DNA of 64,000 nt from Demequina litoralis (GCF_030418455.1 NZ_JAUHPW010000007.1:1-64000), one strand, 5' to 3'; positions 17,002 to 28,343 are shown, counted from the stretch's first letter. Translations and numbers: made by a program. The notes: generated by a model not told the origin, from the letters alone.

Positions 17002-17325
17002 TCAGCCCCACCCGAGCGCGCGCTGCCCCGCCGCGACGCCCGCCGCGACCGCCACCACCACGATGAACGGCGCCCGCCGCCACAGCAGCACGGCGGCCAC
17101 CACGACGGCCGCGAGCCGGGCATCCGCCGTGAGCGACCGGCCGCTCGCGAACGTCTGCACCGCGACCAGCGCCGACAGCAGCGCGACCGTGACGAAGGCC
17201 GCGATGCGGTGCACGCGCGGGTTCTCGAGCCACGACTCGGGGACCGAGTGTCCCGCGAGCTTCGTCGCCCACGACAGCAGCCCGGCCACCACGATGCCGA
17301 CCCACATCCACCAGTACGCGCTCAT
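17002..17325 (-). CDS. azlD: AzlD-family branched-chain amino-acid exporter small subunit
   Basis: This 107-residue protein has about four hydrophobic helices and the AzlD-typical PRVHRIAAFVTVALLSALV and LLWRRAPFIVVV. AzlC and AzlD form a two-subunit exporter of branched-chain amino acids (the BrnFE/LIV-E type). The start codon overlaps the azlC stop (ATGA), indicating coupled synthesis. The exact substrate is inferred from family only. Confidence 0.85.
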   Translation of the reverse strand: MSAYWWMWVGIVVAGLLSWATKLAGHSVPESWLENPRVHRIAAFVTVALLSALVAVQTFASGRSLTADARLAAVVVAAVLLWRRAPFIVVVAVAAGVAAGQRALGWG

Positions 17326-18014
17326 TCGGGCACCTCCTCGGGCCGGGGGTGGCCCCAGCCGGCGACGATCGCCACCGCTGCGGCCGCGAGGATCGGCACG
17401 CCGGGCGGCGCGATCGGGGTGAGCGCGAGCGCGAGCACGCACGATGCGGCGGCCACCGCCTGCGCGCGGCGGTGCGCGAGGCGCGGCCACACCAGCGCGA
17501 GGAAGGCCGCCGCGGCCGCCGCGTCGAGGCCCCAGTCGGCGGGGTCGCCGATGCGGGAGCCCAGCACCGCGCCCAGCACGGTGATGGCGTTCCACGCGAC
17601 GAACACGCCCACGCCGGTCCACCAGAAGCCCGCGCGGCGGGCCGGCAGGTCCTCGGCGGGCTGCGCCAGCGCGACCGCGGTCGACTCGTCGATCGTCACC
17701 TGCGCGCCCCACGCCTTGCGCGCGCCGCGCAGCGGCCGCAGCACCGGGGCGAGGCCCACGCCGTAGAAGCCGTTGCGCAGGCCCAGGAAGGTGGAGGTGG
17801 CGACCGCGGCGGCCGCGCCGCCTCCCGCGCCGATCACGCCCACGAAGGCGAACTGCGAGCCGCCCGAGAACACCAGCAGCGACAGCGCGGCGGTCTGCCA
17901 CACGTCGAGGCCGGCCGCGACCGACAGCGCGCCGAAGCTCAGTCCGTACGCGCCCGTCGCGAGCGAGACGGACAGCGCCTGCTGACGGGTCGCGTCGAGG
18001 CTCAGGCGGGCCAC
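17322..18014 (-). CDS. azlC: AzlC-family branched-chain amino-acid exporter large subunit
   Basis: This 230-residue membrane protein has about seven to eight helices. It shows the AzlC-conserved SLATGAYGLSFGALSVAAGL, FSGGSQFAFVGVIGAG and NGFYGVGLAPVL segments and the IDESTAVAL motif. The start is taken as GTG at 18014, which overlaps the end of the upstream acetyltransferase gene by 13 bases and gives normal family length; a much longer frame upstream is a shadow. It pairs with AzlD. Confidence 0.85.
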   Translation of the reverse strand: MARLSLDATRQQALSVSLATGAYGLSFGALSVAAGLDVWQTAALSLLVFSGGSQFAFVGVIGAGGGAAAAVATSTFLGLRNGFYGVGLAPVLRPLRGARKAWGAQVTIDESTAVALAQPAEDLPARRAGFWWTGVGVFVAWNAITVLGAVLGSRIGDPADWGLDAAAAAAFLALVWPRLAHRRAQAVAAASCVLALALTPIAPPGVPILAAAAVAIVAGWGHPRPEEVPE

Positions 18015-19228
18015 GGCACCTCGGTCCCGTCCTCGTCGGCCAGGCGGGGGACCGGCGCCGAGGCCAGCGGCTCGTGGTCCAGCACGGAGGCGTCCGCGAC
18101 CCACCGCACCGCCTCCTCGCCGTCGTCGGTGTCCCGGGTGATCCCGTGGTCGACGAAGCCGAGGCGTCGCGGCACCGCGCCCGAGCGGGTGTTGCCCGGC
18201 CTGTGGAAGATCTCGACCGTCTCCGCGCCGGCAAAGGCGAGGCCCACCTGCGTGAGGGCCGTGACCGCCTCGGTCACGAGCCCGCGGCCCTCGTGCACCT
18301 CGGCGATCCAGTAGCCGATCTCGAGGCCCGGCCGATCGTCGAGCGGGTGCAGGCCGATGCTTCCGATGTACGCGCCCGTGCGGTCGAACATTCCCATGAG
18401 GAACTCGACTCCCGCCTCGTGGTTGACGATGTTGAGCGCGATCTTCTCCGCGCGCGCCTCGGGGGTCCGGGGCTCGTCCCGCGCCCACGACAGGTGGCGG
18501 ACGAGGTGGTCCCGGTTCGCCGCGATGACCCGCGACACCTCGGGTGCGTCCTCGTGCCGGAAGCGGCGGATCACCAGCCGCTCGGTCTCGATCCGGGCGG
18601 GCACCTGCCAGACGGGCCACGGCAGCGTGGTGCCGGCCTCGTCGGCGAGCCGCGGGAGCCTGGTCGTGGAGGCCGGCTCGCGCGACAACGTCCCGAGATC
18701 CGCGACCCACACCTCGAAGCCCTCCTCGCCCCTGTCCTCTCGACCGCGGTGGTCGAAGCCGCACCGCGCGGCGACGGCGTTCGAGCGCACGTTCGCGGGG
18801 TCGCACCACAGCTCCACGTGCGCGGCCCCCGAGTACATCAGCGCGACCGCGGTGAGGGCGAGCACCGCCTCGCTCACGAGGCCCTCGCCCTGGCGGTCGG
18901 CGCGGATCCAGTAGCCGATCTCGAGCGCCTCGGGACCGACCCGCGTGTGCAGCCCGGTGCCGCCGACGTACTCGCCCGTGGCGCGGTCGAACATCCCGAG
19001 CGCGAAGTCCTCGCCCGCGTCGAAGGCCGCCGACATCTCCGCGACCTTCGCCTCGCGCTGCTCGCGGGTCTGCGGCTCGGCCGGCGCCCACGGGATGAAC
19101 GGCAGCAGGTGCCCGACGTTCTCCAGGATCGCCTCGTGCATCGCGGTGACGTCCTCGGGTCCCAGGCGGCGCAGCACGAGCCGCTCGGTCTCGATGCGGG
19201 CGGGGACGGTCCAGGTCATGGCGTTCAT
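18002..19228 (-). CDS. Tandem-domain GNAT acetyltransferase (RimJ/RimL type, duplicated)
   Basis: This 408-residue protein is made of two head-to-tail copies of a RimJ/RimL-like acetyltransferase. Both begin with the same phrase (VPARIETERLVLRR near residue 8 and VPARIETERLVIRR near residue 210). Both contain a GYWI-(4)-EG-GLV-EAV-ALT acetyl-CoA loop, and both end with a PRLADE-GT-PWP segment. The repeat therefore covers the whole gene. ATG at 19228 and an in-frame ATG at 19219 are both usable starts. The substrate is unknown; relatives acetylate ribosomal proteins or small amines. It lies between folA and azlC on the same strand. Confidence 0.85.
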   Translation of the reverse strand: MNAMTWTVPARIETERLVLRRLGPEDVTAMHEAILENVGHLLPFIPWAPAEPQTREQREAKVAEMSAAFDAGEDFALGMFDRATGEYVGGTGLHTRVGPEALEIGYWIRADRQGEGLVSEAVLALTAVALMYSGAAHVELWCDPANVRSNAVAARCGFDHRGREDRGEEGFEVWVADLGTLSREPASTTRLPRLADEAGTTLPWPVWQVPARIETERLVIRRFRHEDAPEVSRVIAANRDHLVRHLSWARDEPRTPEARAEKIALNIVNHEAGVEFLMGMFDRTGAYIGSIGLHPLDDRPGLEIGYWIAEVHEGRGLVTEAVTALTQVGLAFAGAETVEIFHRPGNTRSGAVPRRLGFVDHGITRDTDDGEEAVRWVADASVLDHEPLASAPVPRLADEDGTEVPWPA

Positions 19229-19240
19229 CCTGGCACCGCT

Positions 19241-20573
<1,333 letters not shown>

Positions 20574-20597
20574 GCGGTTCAGGGTACGCCCGGGCGG

Positions 20598-20606
20598 GGA
20601 CGATGC
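20598..20606 (+). repeat. GGACGATGC-type word, intergenic copy
   Basis: Set within CGGGGACGATGCGGGGG between the divergent thyA and dapA starts. Confidence 0.7.
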
Positions 20607-20704
20607 GGGGGTGCCGCTCCGTTTGCGGCCGGGGTGGCGCGGGGAGCCGCCGCCCCGGCGTGCTCGGGCGGTGGCGCGTCGCCCGGCGGGACGCCGCCGC
20701 GCGG

Positions 20705-20717
20705 TAGGTTGAGTGCC
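20705..20717 (+). promoter_or_regulatory. Leaderless promoter of dapA
   Basis: TAGGTT at 20705-20710 is a TANNNT -10 element ending seven bases before the dapA ATG; there is no Shine-Dalgarno. Confidence 0.55.
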
Positions 20718-21611
20718 ATGACTTCCTCCTCGCGACCGTTCGGAACGGTCCTGACCGCGATGGTCACGCCGATGCACGAGGGAGGCGCCCTCGACCTCAC
20801 GTCGGCCCAGGAGCTGGCCCGCTACCTGGTCGCCCACGGCTCGGACGGCCTGGTGCTGTCGGGCACCACCGGCGAGGCGCCCACGACCCACGCGCCCGAG
20901 AAGGTCGACCTGCTCGCGGCGGTCCGCGAGGCCGTCGGCCCGGACGTCACCATCCTCACGGGCGCCGGCTCGAACGACACCGCCCACGCGGTGCGCATGG
21001 CGGAGCAGGGCGAGGAGGCCGGCGCGGACGGCATCCTCGCGCTCACGCCGTACTACTCCAAGCCGTCGCAGGCGGGCGTGGTTGCGCACTTCCGCGCCAT
21101 CCTCGGCGCCACAGGCCTGCCCGCGATGCTCTACGACATCCCGGGCCGCACGGCGCTCGCGATCTCCGACGAGTCCTACGTCGAGCTCGCCGCGCACCCG
21201 CGCGTCGTCGCAGTGAAGGACGCGACCGGCGGTGTCGAGGCCGCCAAGGCCCGTATCGAGCGCACCGGCCTCGCCTGGTACTCCGGCGACGACCCGCTCA
21301 CCCTCGACTTCCTCCGGGCCGGCGCCGTGGGCGTCGTGTCCGTGTCCTCCCACGTGGTCGGCCGCGAGATCGCCGCGATGATCGCGGCGCACGACGCGGG
21401 CGACGTCGCCGAGGCCGAGCGCCTCCACGAGTCCCTCCTCCCGGTGCACCAGGCCGTCTTCAGCGGCCCGGGCGCCACCAACGCGAAGTCCGCGATGCAC
21501 TGGCTCGGCGTCATCCCGAGCCGCGCGATGCGGCTGCCGCTGCTTCCCAACACGCCGGCCGAGCACGACGCGCTGATCGCGCGCCTCGAAGCCGCCGGCC
21601 TCCATCCCTGA
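20718..21611 (+). CDS. dapA: 4-hydroxy-tetrahydrodipicolinate synthase
   Basis: DapA condenses pyruvate with aspartate semialdehyde, the first committed step to diaminopimelate and lysine. It is a 297-residue TIM-barrel aldolase with the Schiff-base lysine K167 in [10 protein letters not shown], the tyrosine in MLYDIPGRT, and [11 protein letters not shown] for pyruvate carboxylate binding. The ATG at 20718 lies just after a -10 box. The RNase J gene follows after 10 bases, so the two are probably co-transcribed, the usual actinobacterial dapA-rnj pair. Confidence 0.97.
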   Translation: MTSSSRPFGTVLTAMVTPMHEGGALDLTSAQELARYLVAHGSDGLVLSGTTGEAPTTHAPEKVDLLAAVREAVGPDVTILTGAGSNDTAHAVRMAEQGEEAGADGILALTPYYSKPSQAGVVAHFRAILGATGLPAMLYDIPGRTALAISDESYVELAAHPRVVAVKDATGGVEAAKARIERTGLAWYSGDDPLTLDFLRAGAVGVVSVSSHVVGREIAAMIAAHDAGDVAEAERLHESLLPVHQAVFSGPGATNAKSAMHWLGVIPSRAMRLPLLPNTPAEHDALIARLEAAGLHP

Positions 21612-21621
21612 GAAGAGAAGA

Positions 21622-23304
21622 ATGAGCTTCAACCCCGACCTCCTCCCGCCGCCCGCCCTCGAACCCGGCACGCTCCGCGTGGTCCCTCTCGGCGGCCTCG
21701 GCGAGGTGGGACGCAACATGCACGTCCTCGAGCTGGACGGCCGCCTGCTCGTCATCGACTGCGGCGTGCTCTTCCCCGAGGACCACCAGCCCGGCGTCGA
21801 CCTGATCCTCCCGGACTTCGGCTACATCGAGGACCGCCTCGACGACATCGAGGCGATCGTCCTCACCCACGGCCACGAGGACCACATCGGTGCGGTGCCC
21901 TACCTGCTCCGCATGCGCCCCGACATCCCGATCCTCGGCTCGCAGCTCACGCTCGCCTTCGTCGAGGCGAAGCTGCGCGAGCACCGCATCTCGCCCCTCA
22001 CCCACGCGGTGAAGGAGGGCCAGCGCGAGAAGGTCGGCCTCTTCGACCTCGAGTTCGTCGCGGTCAACCACTCGATCCCCGACGCGCTCGCGGTCTTCGT
22101 GCGCACGTCCGCCGGCACCGTGCTCAACACCGGCGACTTCAAGATGGACCAGCTGCCGCTCGACGGCCGCATCACCGACCTGCGCGCCTTCGCCCGGCTG
22201 GGCGCGGAGGGCGTCGACCTGTTCCAGGTCGACTCCACCAACGCCGAGGTGCCCGGCTTCACCACCGCCGAGGTCGAGATCGGTCCCGTGCTCGACCGCC
22301 TCTTCGCGCAGGCCACCGGGCGCATCGTGGTCGCGTCCTTCGCGAGCCACGTGCACCGCGTCCAGCAGGTCATCGACGCCGCCGAGTCGCACGGCCGCAA
22401 GGTCGCCTTCGTGGGCCGCTCGATGGTCCGCAACATGGGCATCGCCGCGGACATGGGCTTCCTGCGCGTGCCCGACGGCATCCTCGTCGACCCGAAGAAG
22501 GCCGACACCATGCCAGGCGAGCAGGTCGTCTACATGTCGACCGGCTCGCAGGGCGAGCCGATGGCCGCGCTCAGCCGCATGGCCTCCGGCGACCACAAGG
22601 TCACGGTGGGGGAGGGGGACCTGGTGATCCTCGCCTCGTCCCTCATCCCGGGCAACGAGAACGCCGTCTTCCGCGTCATCAACGGCCTCATGCGCCTCGG
22701 CGCGACCGTGGTGCACCAGGGCAGCGCGCGCGTGCACGTGTCGGGCCACGCCAGCGCGGGCGAGCTCCTCTACTGCTACAACATCCTGCGTCCCAAGAAC
22801 GTCATGCCCATTCACGGCGAGGTGCGCCACCTGCTCGCCAACGGGCACCTGGCGATCCGCACCGGCATCCCGCAGGAGAACGTCATGTTCGCGGAGAACG
22901 GCACGGTCGTGGACCTCAAGGACGGCGTCGCACGCGTCGTCGGCGCGGTCGAGGTGCACCACGTCTACGTCGACGGCTCGTCGGTGGGCGAGATCACCGA
23001 GACCGAGCTCAAGGACCGCCGCATCCTGTCGGAGGAGGGCTTCGTGTCCGTCTTCGCCGTGGTCGACTCGAGCAACGGCCGCGTGGTCAACGGACCCGAG
23101 GTGCACGCCCGCGGCCTCGCCGAGGGCGACTCGGTGTTCGACGCGATCCTGCCCGACATCAAGAAGGCGATCGAGGAGGCCGCCCGCGGCGGCTCCACCG
23201 ACACCCACCAGCTCCAGCAGGTCGCGCGCCGCGTCCTGGGCCGCTACGTCGGCACCAAGCTGCGCCGCCGGCCCATGATCGTCCCCATCGTCATCGAGGC
23301 GTAG
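21622..23304 (+). CDS. rnj: Ribonuclease J
   Basis: RNase J is a 560-residue metallo-beta-lactamase/beta-CASP ribonuclease with 5'-3' exonuclease and endonuclease activity in mRNA decay and rRNA maturation. The zinc-binding motif HGHEDH is at residues 83-88, NTGDFKMD follows, and the beta-CASP segments [14 protein letters not shown] and [10 protein letters not shown] are clear. GAGAAGAGAAG precedes the ATG. Downstream, a hairpin built from two opposed GGACGATGCG words acts as terminator before ftsK. It is the second main RNase in the window, with PNPase and RNase Y. Confidence 0.97.
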   Translation: MSFNPDLLPPPALEPGTLRVVPLGGLGEVGRNMHVLELDGRLLVIDCGVLFPEDHQPGVDLILPDFGYIEDRLDDIEAIVLTHGHEDHIGAVPYLLRMRPDIPILGSQLTLAFVEAKLREHRISPLTHAVKEGQREKVGLFDLEFVAVNHSIPDALAVFVRTSAGTVLNTGDFKMDQLPLDGRITDLRAFARLGAEGVDLFQVDSTNAEVPGFTTAEVEIGPVLDRLFAQATGRIVVASFASHVHRVQQVIDAAESHGRKVAFVGRSMVRNMGIAADMGFLRVPDGILVDPKKADTMPGEQVVYMSTGSQGEPMAALSRMASGDHKVTVGEGDLVILASSLIPGNENAVFRVINGLMRLGATVVHQGSARVHVSGHASAGELLYCYNILRPKNVMPIHGEVRHLLANGHLAIRTGIPQENVMFAENGTVVDLKDGVARVVGAVEVHHVYVDGSSVGEITETELKDRRILSEEGFVSVFAVVDSSNGRVVNGPEVHARGLAEGDSVFDAILPDIKKAIEEAARGGSTDTHQLQQVARRVLGRYVGTKLRRRPMIVPIVIEA

Positions 23305-23310
23305 CCCCCG

Positions 23311-23342
23311 CCCGCATCGTCCCTTTCGGGGGACGATGCGGG
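23311..23342 (+). terminator. Terminator after rnj, made of an inverted pair of GGGACGATGCGGG words
   Basis: CCCGCATCGTCCC (23311-23323) pairs over 13 bases with GGGACGATGCGGG (23330-23342), with TTTCGG in the loop. The two arms are complementary copies of the dispersed 10-base word. Confidence 0.85.
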
Positions 23343-23384
23343 GGTTCGGCGGGGTGGCAACCCCGCCCTGTCGGTGCGGAGCGC

Positions 23385-23398
23385 TACCGTGCTGTGCC
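23385..23398 (+). promoter_or_regulatory. Probable leaderless promoter of ftsK
   Basis: TACCGT at 23385-23390 (TANNNT) ends eight bases before the ATG at 23399; no Shine-Dalgarno is seen. Confidence 0.5.
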
Positions 23399-26092
23399 AT
23401 GGCACAGACGCGACAGTCCCGACCCTCGACGAAGGCGCCGCCGTCCGCGCGGCGCGGCTCCTCGTCGAGCTCGCGCGCCTCCCAGGCCAAGCGACGTCCC
23501 CCCGCCCTGCTGCGCGGCGTCGCCGCCGTCGGCCGCGGCACCGCGAACGCGGTCGGCTCCGGCGTGCGCGGCATCGGCCACGGCGCGCGCGACGTGCCGC
23601 CCGCCGTCCGCCGCGACGGCATGGCGATCACGCTCCTCATCATGGCGATCCTCATCGCCGCCCGCGAGTGGTTCCAGCTGCCCAGCTGGGCCGGCACCGC
23701 GATCCACTTCGTCGGGGCCGGCCTGTTCGGGATCCTCGCGTACGGGCTGCCCATCGTGCTGCTCGTCATCGCGGTCCGCCTCATGCGCGCGCCGCAGGAG
23801 GAGAACACCAACCACCGCATCACGCTCGGCGCGCTCATGCTCGCCATCACCGTCGACGGCATCATCCACATCGGCCACGGCCGCCCCAGCCCGTCCGACG
23901 GCCTCGAGGGGATCCAGGACGCCGGCGGCATCCTCGGCTTCGGGATCGGCACCCCGCTCGCGGCGCTCGTCACGGCGCCGCTCGCGATCGTCGTGCTGGT
24001 GCTGCTCGCGCTGCTGTCCATCCTCATCATCGCGGGCATCTCGATGCGCGAGGCCGCCGCGTGGATCGCGGAGGTCTCCCACAAGGTCCGCCACGACGAC
24101 GCGCGCGAGGACGACGACGCGCTCGACCTGCCCGAGCACCGCACGCTCGAGCGTCCCGGCGACCCGAAGGTCAAGGAGCCCAAGGAGCCGAAGCACAAGC
24201 GTCGCGGTCGCGCCAAGCGCCTCATCGAGCGCGCGCTGCACGGCGACCCGCCGCCCGAGGACGCCCTCGACTCGTACGAGGCGGACGAGGCGTTCGCGCA
24301 GGCCGCCACCGTCGACCACAGCGAGTTCGACGCGATCATCGACCCCGAGGCCTCCCGCCGCGCCGTCACCGAGCAGATCTCCCCCTACGAGGTGGCCGAG
24401 GACGTGCCGCCGTGGGACCCCGCTCCCGCGCCGGCCGCCGCGCCCGCTCCCGACGACGCCGCCACCCAGCTCATCGAGGTGCCCGGCGCCGAAGGCGAGG
24501 ACCCGCACCTGCCCCCGGCCACGCACATCGTCCCGGCGGGGGAGCAGGGCGAGCTCGAGAACTCGAACCCGTACGTGCTGCCCGCGCTCGACATCCTCGC
24601 CAAGGGTGCCCCGCACAAGGAGCGCTCCGCCGCGAACGACCGCGTGGTCGCGTCGCTGCGGGACGTGCTCGAGCAGTTCGGCGTCGACGCTGAGGTCACC
24701 GGCTTCACGCGCGGCCCGACCGTCACCCGCTACGAGGTCGAGCTGGGCGCCGGCGTGAAGGTCGAGAAGATCACGCAGCTGAGCAAGAACATCGCGTACG
24801 CGGTCGCCAGCGCGGACGTGCGCATCCTGTCGCCCATCCCGGGCAAGTCCGCGATCGGCATCGAGATCCCCAACGTCGACCGCGAGACGGTCGCGCTGGG
24901 CGACGTGCTGCGCTCCCCGGTCGCGGCCCGCAACGACCACCCGATGGCGATCGGCATCGGCAAGGACGTCGAGGGCGGCTACGTCATGGCCAACCTCGCG
25001 AAGATGCCGCACCTGCTCGTCGCGGGTGCGACAGGCGCCGGAAAGTCGTCCTTCGTCAACTCGATGATCACGTCGATCCTCATGCGCGCGACCCCCAACG
25101 AGGTGCGCATGGTGCTCGTCGACCCCAAGCGCGTCGAGCTCACGATCTACGAGGGCATCCCGCACCTCATCACGCCCATCATCACCGACCCGAAGAAGGC
25201 CGCGCAGGCCCTCGAGTGGGTGGTGAAGGAGATGGACATGCGCTACGACGACCTGGCGCTGTTCGGCTTCAAGCACATCGACGACTTCAACAAGGCCGTC
25301 CGTGCGGGCAAGGTGAAGCCGCTGCCGGGCTCCGAGCGGAAGATAAAGACGTACCCGTACCTGCTGGTGATCGTCGACGAGCTGGCCGACCTCATGATGG
25401 TGGCGCCGCGCGACGTCGACGAGTCGATCCAGCGCATCACTCAGCTCGCGCGTGCGGCGGGCATCCACCTCGTGCTCGCGACGCAGCGCCCGTCCGTCGA
25501 CATCATCACCGGCACTATCAAGGCCAACGTGCCCTCGCGCCTGGCCTTCGCGACCTCGTCGCTCGCGGACTCGCGCGTCGTGCTCGACATGCCGGGCGCG
25601 GAGAAGCTCATCGGCCAGGGCGACGCGCTTTTCCTGCCGATGGGGGAGAGCAAGCCGATGCGCGCGCAGGGCTCGTGGGTGTCCGAGTCGGAGATCCACG
25701 CCGCCGTCGAGCACGCCAAGCGTCAGGCCGACCCGGACTACCGCGACGATGTCGTGGTGGCCCAGCAGAGCGCCGTCATCGACGCCGACATCGGCGACGA
25801 CCTCGAGGACCTGCTCGCCGCCGCGGAGCTCGTCATCACCACCCAGCTCGGCTCCACGTCGATGCTCCAGCGCAAGCTCAAGATGGGCTTCGCCAAGGCG
25901 GGCCGGCTCATGGACCTGCTCGAGACCAGGGAGATCGTCGGACCGTCGCAGGGTTCGAAGGCTCGTGACGTATTGGTCACACCTGACGAACTCGCCTCCA
26001 CGCTTGCTGTCCTGAGGGGCGACTCTGGCGCTACGGTGGGCACGACCACGGCACACCGCGAGCCAGAGGACGGGGAATGGGTGGAGTCCTAG
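23399..26092 (+). CDS. ftsK: DNA translocase FtsK/SpoIIIE
   Basis: FtsK is a septal, ATP-driven DNA pump for chromosome segregation at division. It has 897 residues: a basic Ser/Arg-rich N-terminus, about four membrane helices (residues ~75-215), a charged Pro/Ala linker, and a RecA-like motor. The motor has Walker A GATGAGKSS near 542 and Walker B LLVIVDELADLM near 655. The C-terminal gamma winged helix (about 815-875, STSMLQRKLKMGFAKAGRLM) reads polar guide sequences. ATG at 23399 is preferred over an upstream in-frame ATG at 23336 that lies in the terminator. The last 16 bases overlap the GGDEF-EAL gene. Confidence 0.97.
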   Translation: MAQTRQSRPSTKAPPSARRGSSSSSRASQAKRRPPALLRGVAAVGRGTANAVGSGVRGIGHGARDVPPAVRRDGMAITLLIMAILIAAREWFQLPSWAGTAIHFVGAGLFGILAYGLPIVLLVIAVRLMRAPQEENTNHRITLGALMLAITVDGIIHIGHGRPSPSDGLEGIQDAGGILGFGIGTPLAALVTAPLAIVVLVLLALLSILIIAGISMREAAAWIAEVSHKVRHDDAREDDDALDLPEHRTLERPGDPKVKEPKEPKHKRRGRAKRLIERALHGDPPPEDALDSYEADEAFAQAATVDHSEFDAIIDPEASRRAVTEQISPYEVAEDVPPWDPAPAPAAAPAPDDAATQLIEVPGAEGEDPHLPPATHIVPAGEQGELENSNPYVLPALDILAKGAPHKERSAANDRVVASLRDVLEQFGVDAEVTGFTRGPTVTRYEVELGAGVKVEKITQLSKNIAYAVASADVRILSPIPGKSAIGIEIPNVDRETVALGDVLRSPVAARNDHPMAIGIGKDVEGGYVMANLAKMPHLLVAGATGAGKSSFVNSMITSILMRATPNEVRMVLVDPKRVELTIYEGIPHLITPIITDPKKAAQALEWVVKEMDMRYDDLALFGFKHIDDFNKAVRAGKVKPLPGSERKIKTYPYLLVIVDELADLMMVAPRDVDESIQRITQLARAAGIHLVLATQRPSVDIITGTIKANVPSRLAFATSSLADSRVVLDMPGAEKLIGQGDALFLPMGESKPMRAQGSWVSESEIHAAVEHAKRQADPDYRDDVVVAQQSAVIDADIGDDLEDLLAAAELVITTQLGSTSMLQRKLKMGFAKAGRLMDLLETREIVGPSQGSKARDVLVTPDELASTLAVLRGDSGATVGTTTAHREPEDGEWVES

Positions 26093-28335
26093 AGCTCTTC
26101 GCGCAGCCGGCCTTCGTCGCCGGCGTCGGCGCGCTCCTCATCCTGCTCGCGCTCAACGCGTTCTACTTCTTCTGGCGGTCCGGACGCGAGCGCGAGGCCC
26201 GGGACCGGGCGCTCGCGCAGGAGCGCGCGCTGCGGCGCCAGTTCGAGGCCGTGATGACCTCGTCGCGCGACGGCGTCGTGATCGTGACGCAGTCGGGCGA
26301 GGTCGCGCTGGTGTCGGACACCGCGTGCGCGATCCTCGGGCTGCGCCAGTCGGACTCGGTGGGCACGCCCCTCGCGCGGCTGCCCATCCGCGCCGTCGAC
26401 GCGCACATGCGTCCCATGGTCCCCGGCGCGGCCTTTGCCCGCACCGAGGACGGCCGCCCGCGCGTCATCGGCGTCCCGGGACGGCGCGGCGCCGACGACA
26501 TCCGCTGGCTCCACGTGCGCTCGCGCCCGGTGGACGATGCGGCGGACGGGCGTCCGCTCACGATCGTCACCGTGATGGACACCACCGGCCTGCGCGAGGC
26601 CGCCGAGGCGCTCAGCCGCTCCGACGCACAGTTCCGTCGTGCGATGGAGAACGCGCCCACCGGCATGGCGCTCATCGATCTCGAGTGGCGCCTCATGGAG
26701 GTCAACCGGGCCTTCGCCGAGATGATGGGCTCGACCGTCGCCGCGCTGCGCGGCACCCCGTTCAGCGCGCTGTCGCACCCCCAGGACCTGCACGCCGAGC
26801 GCGACCAGCTCCAGCGCCTCTACGACGGCCACCAGAACCACTTCTCGGTCGAGAAGCGGTACGTCAAGGCCGACGGCAACGTCGTGTGGGCGGTGCTCGA
26901 CGTGGGCCTCGTCCGCTACGCGGGCGGCGCCCCCGACCACTACGTGGTGCAGGTGCGCGACACCACCGAGGTGCGCATGCGCTCGGAGCTCATGCAGCAC
27001 CGCGCGATGCACGACCCCCTCACGGGCCTCGCGAACCGCAACCTCTTCAACGAGGTGCTGAGCGACCTGCTCGCGCAGCCCGACGCGGACTCCCGGGTGG
27101 GCGTCATCGCGGTCGACCTCGACGGGTTCAAGGGGCTCAACGACCGCTTCGGCCACGCGATCGGCGACAACGCGCTCGTGCACGTCGCCGGCGTGCTGCG
27201 CTCCGCGACCGGCGGCCGCGGCACCGTCGCACGCCTCGGCGGCGACGAGTTCGTCATCGCCGTCCAGGACACCGACTGCTCCAAGGCGCTCTTCGAGATC
27301 GCCGCGGCCATCCACGACGGGTTGCGCGCGCCGCTCGGCGTCAAGCGCCACCAGATCCAGCTGGCCGCGTCGCTCGGCATCGCCATGGCGGACGAGGACA
27401 CGATCGCGGGCGGCTCCGCGGCGCTGCTGAGCGCCGCCGACGCCGCGATGTACCGGGCCAAGGCCGCCGGCAAGAGCCGCACCGAGGTCTACGAGCCCTC
27501 CATGCGGATCGCCGACGACAACCAGACCGCCCTCGCCGCCGAGCTCGCGCGCGCGATCGAGAACGGCGACCTGGTGCTCCACTACCAGCCGATCCTCGAG
27601 CTCGCGACGCGCACCGTCGTCGGTTACGAGGCGCTCGTGCGCTGGCAGCACCCCACCCGGGGCCTCCTCCTGCCGGGCGCGTTCCTGCCGCTCATCTCCG
27701 ACCGCGGGCTCGCGTCGACGGCCGGCGCCGCGCTCGTCGAGCAGGCCGCCCAGTTCCTCGAGCGCTCGCCCTCCGACACGGTGTGGGTGTCGCTCAACGT
27801 GTCCGCGGACCAGCTGGGCGACTCGGCCTTCGCCGACGGCGTGCTCGCCGCGATCGGCCGCCACCACCTCAGCCCGCAGCGGGTGGTGGTCGAGCTCACC
27901 GAGGCCTCGCTGGTCAACCCCAACACCCGGATCCGTCACGAGCTCACCGAGCTGCGCAACGCGGGCGTCCCGATCCTCCTCGACGACTTCGGCACCGGCG
28001 TGTCGCCGCTGTCGTACCTGCGCGACCTGCCCGTGTCGGGCGTCAAGCTCGACATGTCGTTCGTCGCGGGCATCCCCGAGGACCCCGCCGGCGCGCGCGT
28101 GTCCCGTGCGCTCGGCGCCCTCGCGCGCGAGCTCGGCCTCGCGACCATCGCGGAGGGCATCGAGACCGAGGCGCAGGCCCAGTTCCTCGCGGACTGCGGC
28201 TGGCGCTACGGCCAGGGCTGGCTCTTCGGGGTCGCCCAGCCTGCCGCCACGGCGCTGTCCCAGCATCCGCACACGGGCACGAGCCTCATCGACCCGCGGC
28301 CCGCGGAGCCCGACCCGGTCCTGGGCGACCGGTAG
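26077..28335 (+). CDS. PAS-GGDEF-EAL cyclic-di-GMP turnover protein
   Basis: This 752-residue protein has an N-terminal membrane helix (about residues 6-27), two PAS-like domains (about 45-175 and 185-300), a GGDEF cyclase domain and an EAL phosphodiesterase domain. GGDEF is intact at 388-392; no RxxD inhibitory site precedes it. EAL is at 518-520, with the other catalytic positions present (LNVSADQ, ELTEAS, LDDFGTG, AEGIET, GQGWLFG). Both activities are therefore possible. ATG at 26077 lies 16 bases inside ftsK, which implies co-expression with the translocase. This is unusual, because pgsA normally follows ftsK here. Confidence 0.93.
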   Translation: MGGVLELFAQPAFVAGVGALLILLALNAFYFFWRSGREREARDRALAQERALRRQFEAVMTSSRDGVVIVTQSGEVALVSDTACAILGLRQSDSVGTPLARLPIRAVDAHMRPMVPGAAFARTEDGRPRVIGVPGRRGADDIRWLHVRSRPVDDAADGRPLTIVTVMDTTGLREAAEALSRSDAQFRRAMENAPTGMALIDLEWRLMEVNRAFAEMMGSTVAALRGTPFSALSHPQDLHAERDQLQRLYDGHQNHFSVEKRYVKADGNVVWAVLDVGLVRYAGGAPDHYVVQVRDTTEVRMRSELMQHRAMHDPLTGLANRNLFNEVLSDLLAQPDADSRVGVIAVDLDGFKGLNDRFGHAIGDNALVHVAGVLRSATGGRGTVARLGGDEFVIAVQDTDCSKALFEIAAAIHDGLRAPLGVKRHQIQLAASLGIAMADEDTIAGGSAALLSAADAAMYRAKAAGKSRTEVYEPSMRIADDNQTALAAELARAIENGDLVLHYQPILELATRTVVGYEALVRWQHPTRGLLLPGAFLPLISDRGLASTAGAALVEQAAQFLERSPSDTVWVSLNVSADQLGDSAFADGVLAAIGRHHLSPQRVVVELTEASLVNPNTRIRHELTELRNAGVPILLDDFGTGVSPLSYLRDLPVSGVKLDMSFVAGIPEDPAGARVSRALGALARELGLATIAEGIETEAQAQFLADCGWRYGQGWLFGVAQPAATALSQHPHTGTSLIDPRPAEPDPVLGDR

Positions 28336-28343
28336 CGGGCGGC

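Noticed and set aside
23336-23398. Upstream ftsK start at 23336
   Set aside because: The ATG lies inside the terminator hairpin after rnj and adds a Cys/Pro-rich segment unrelated to FtsK.
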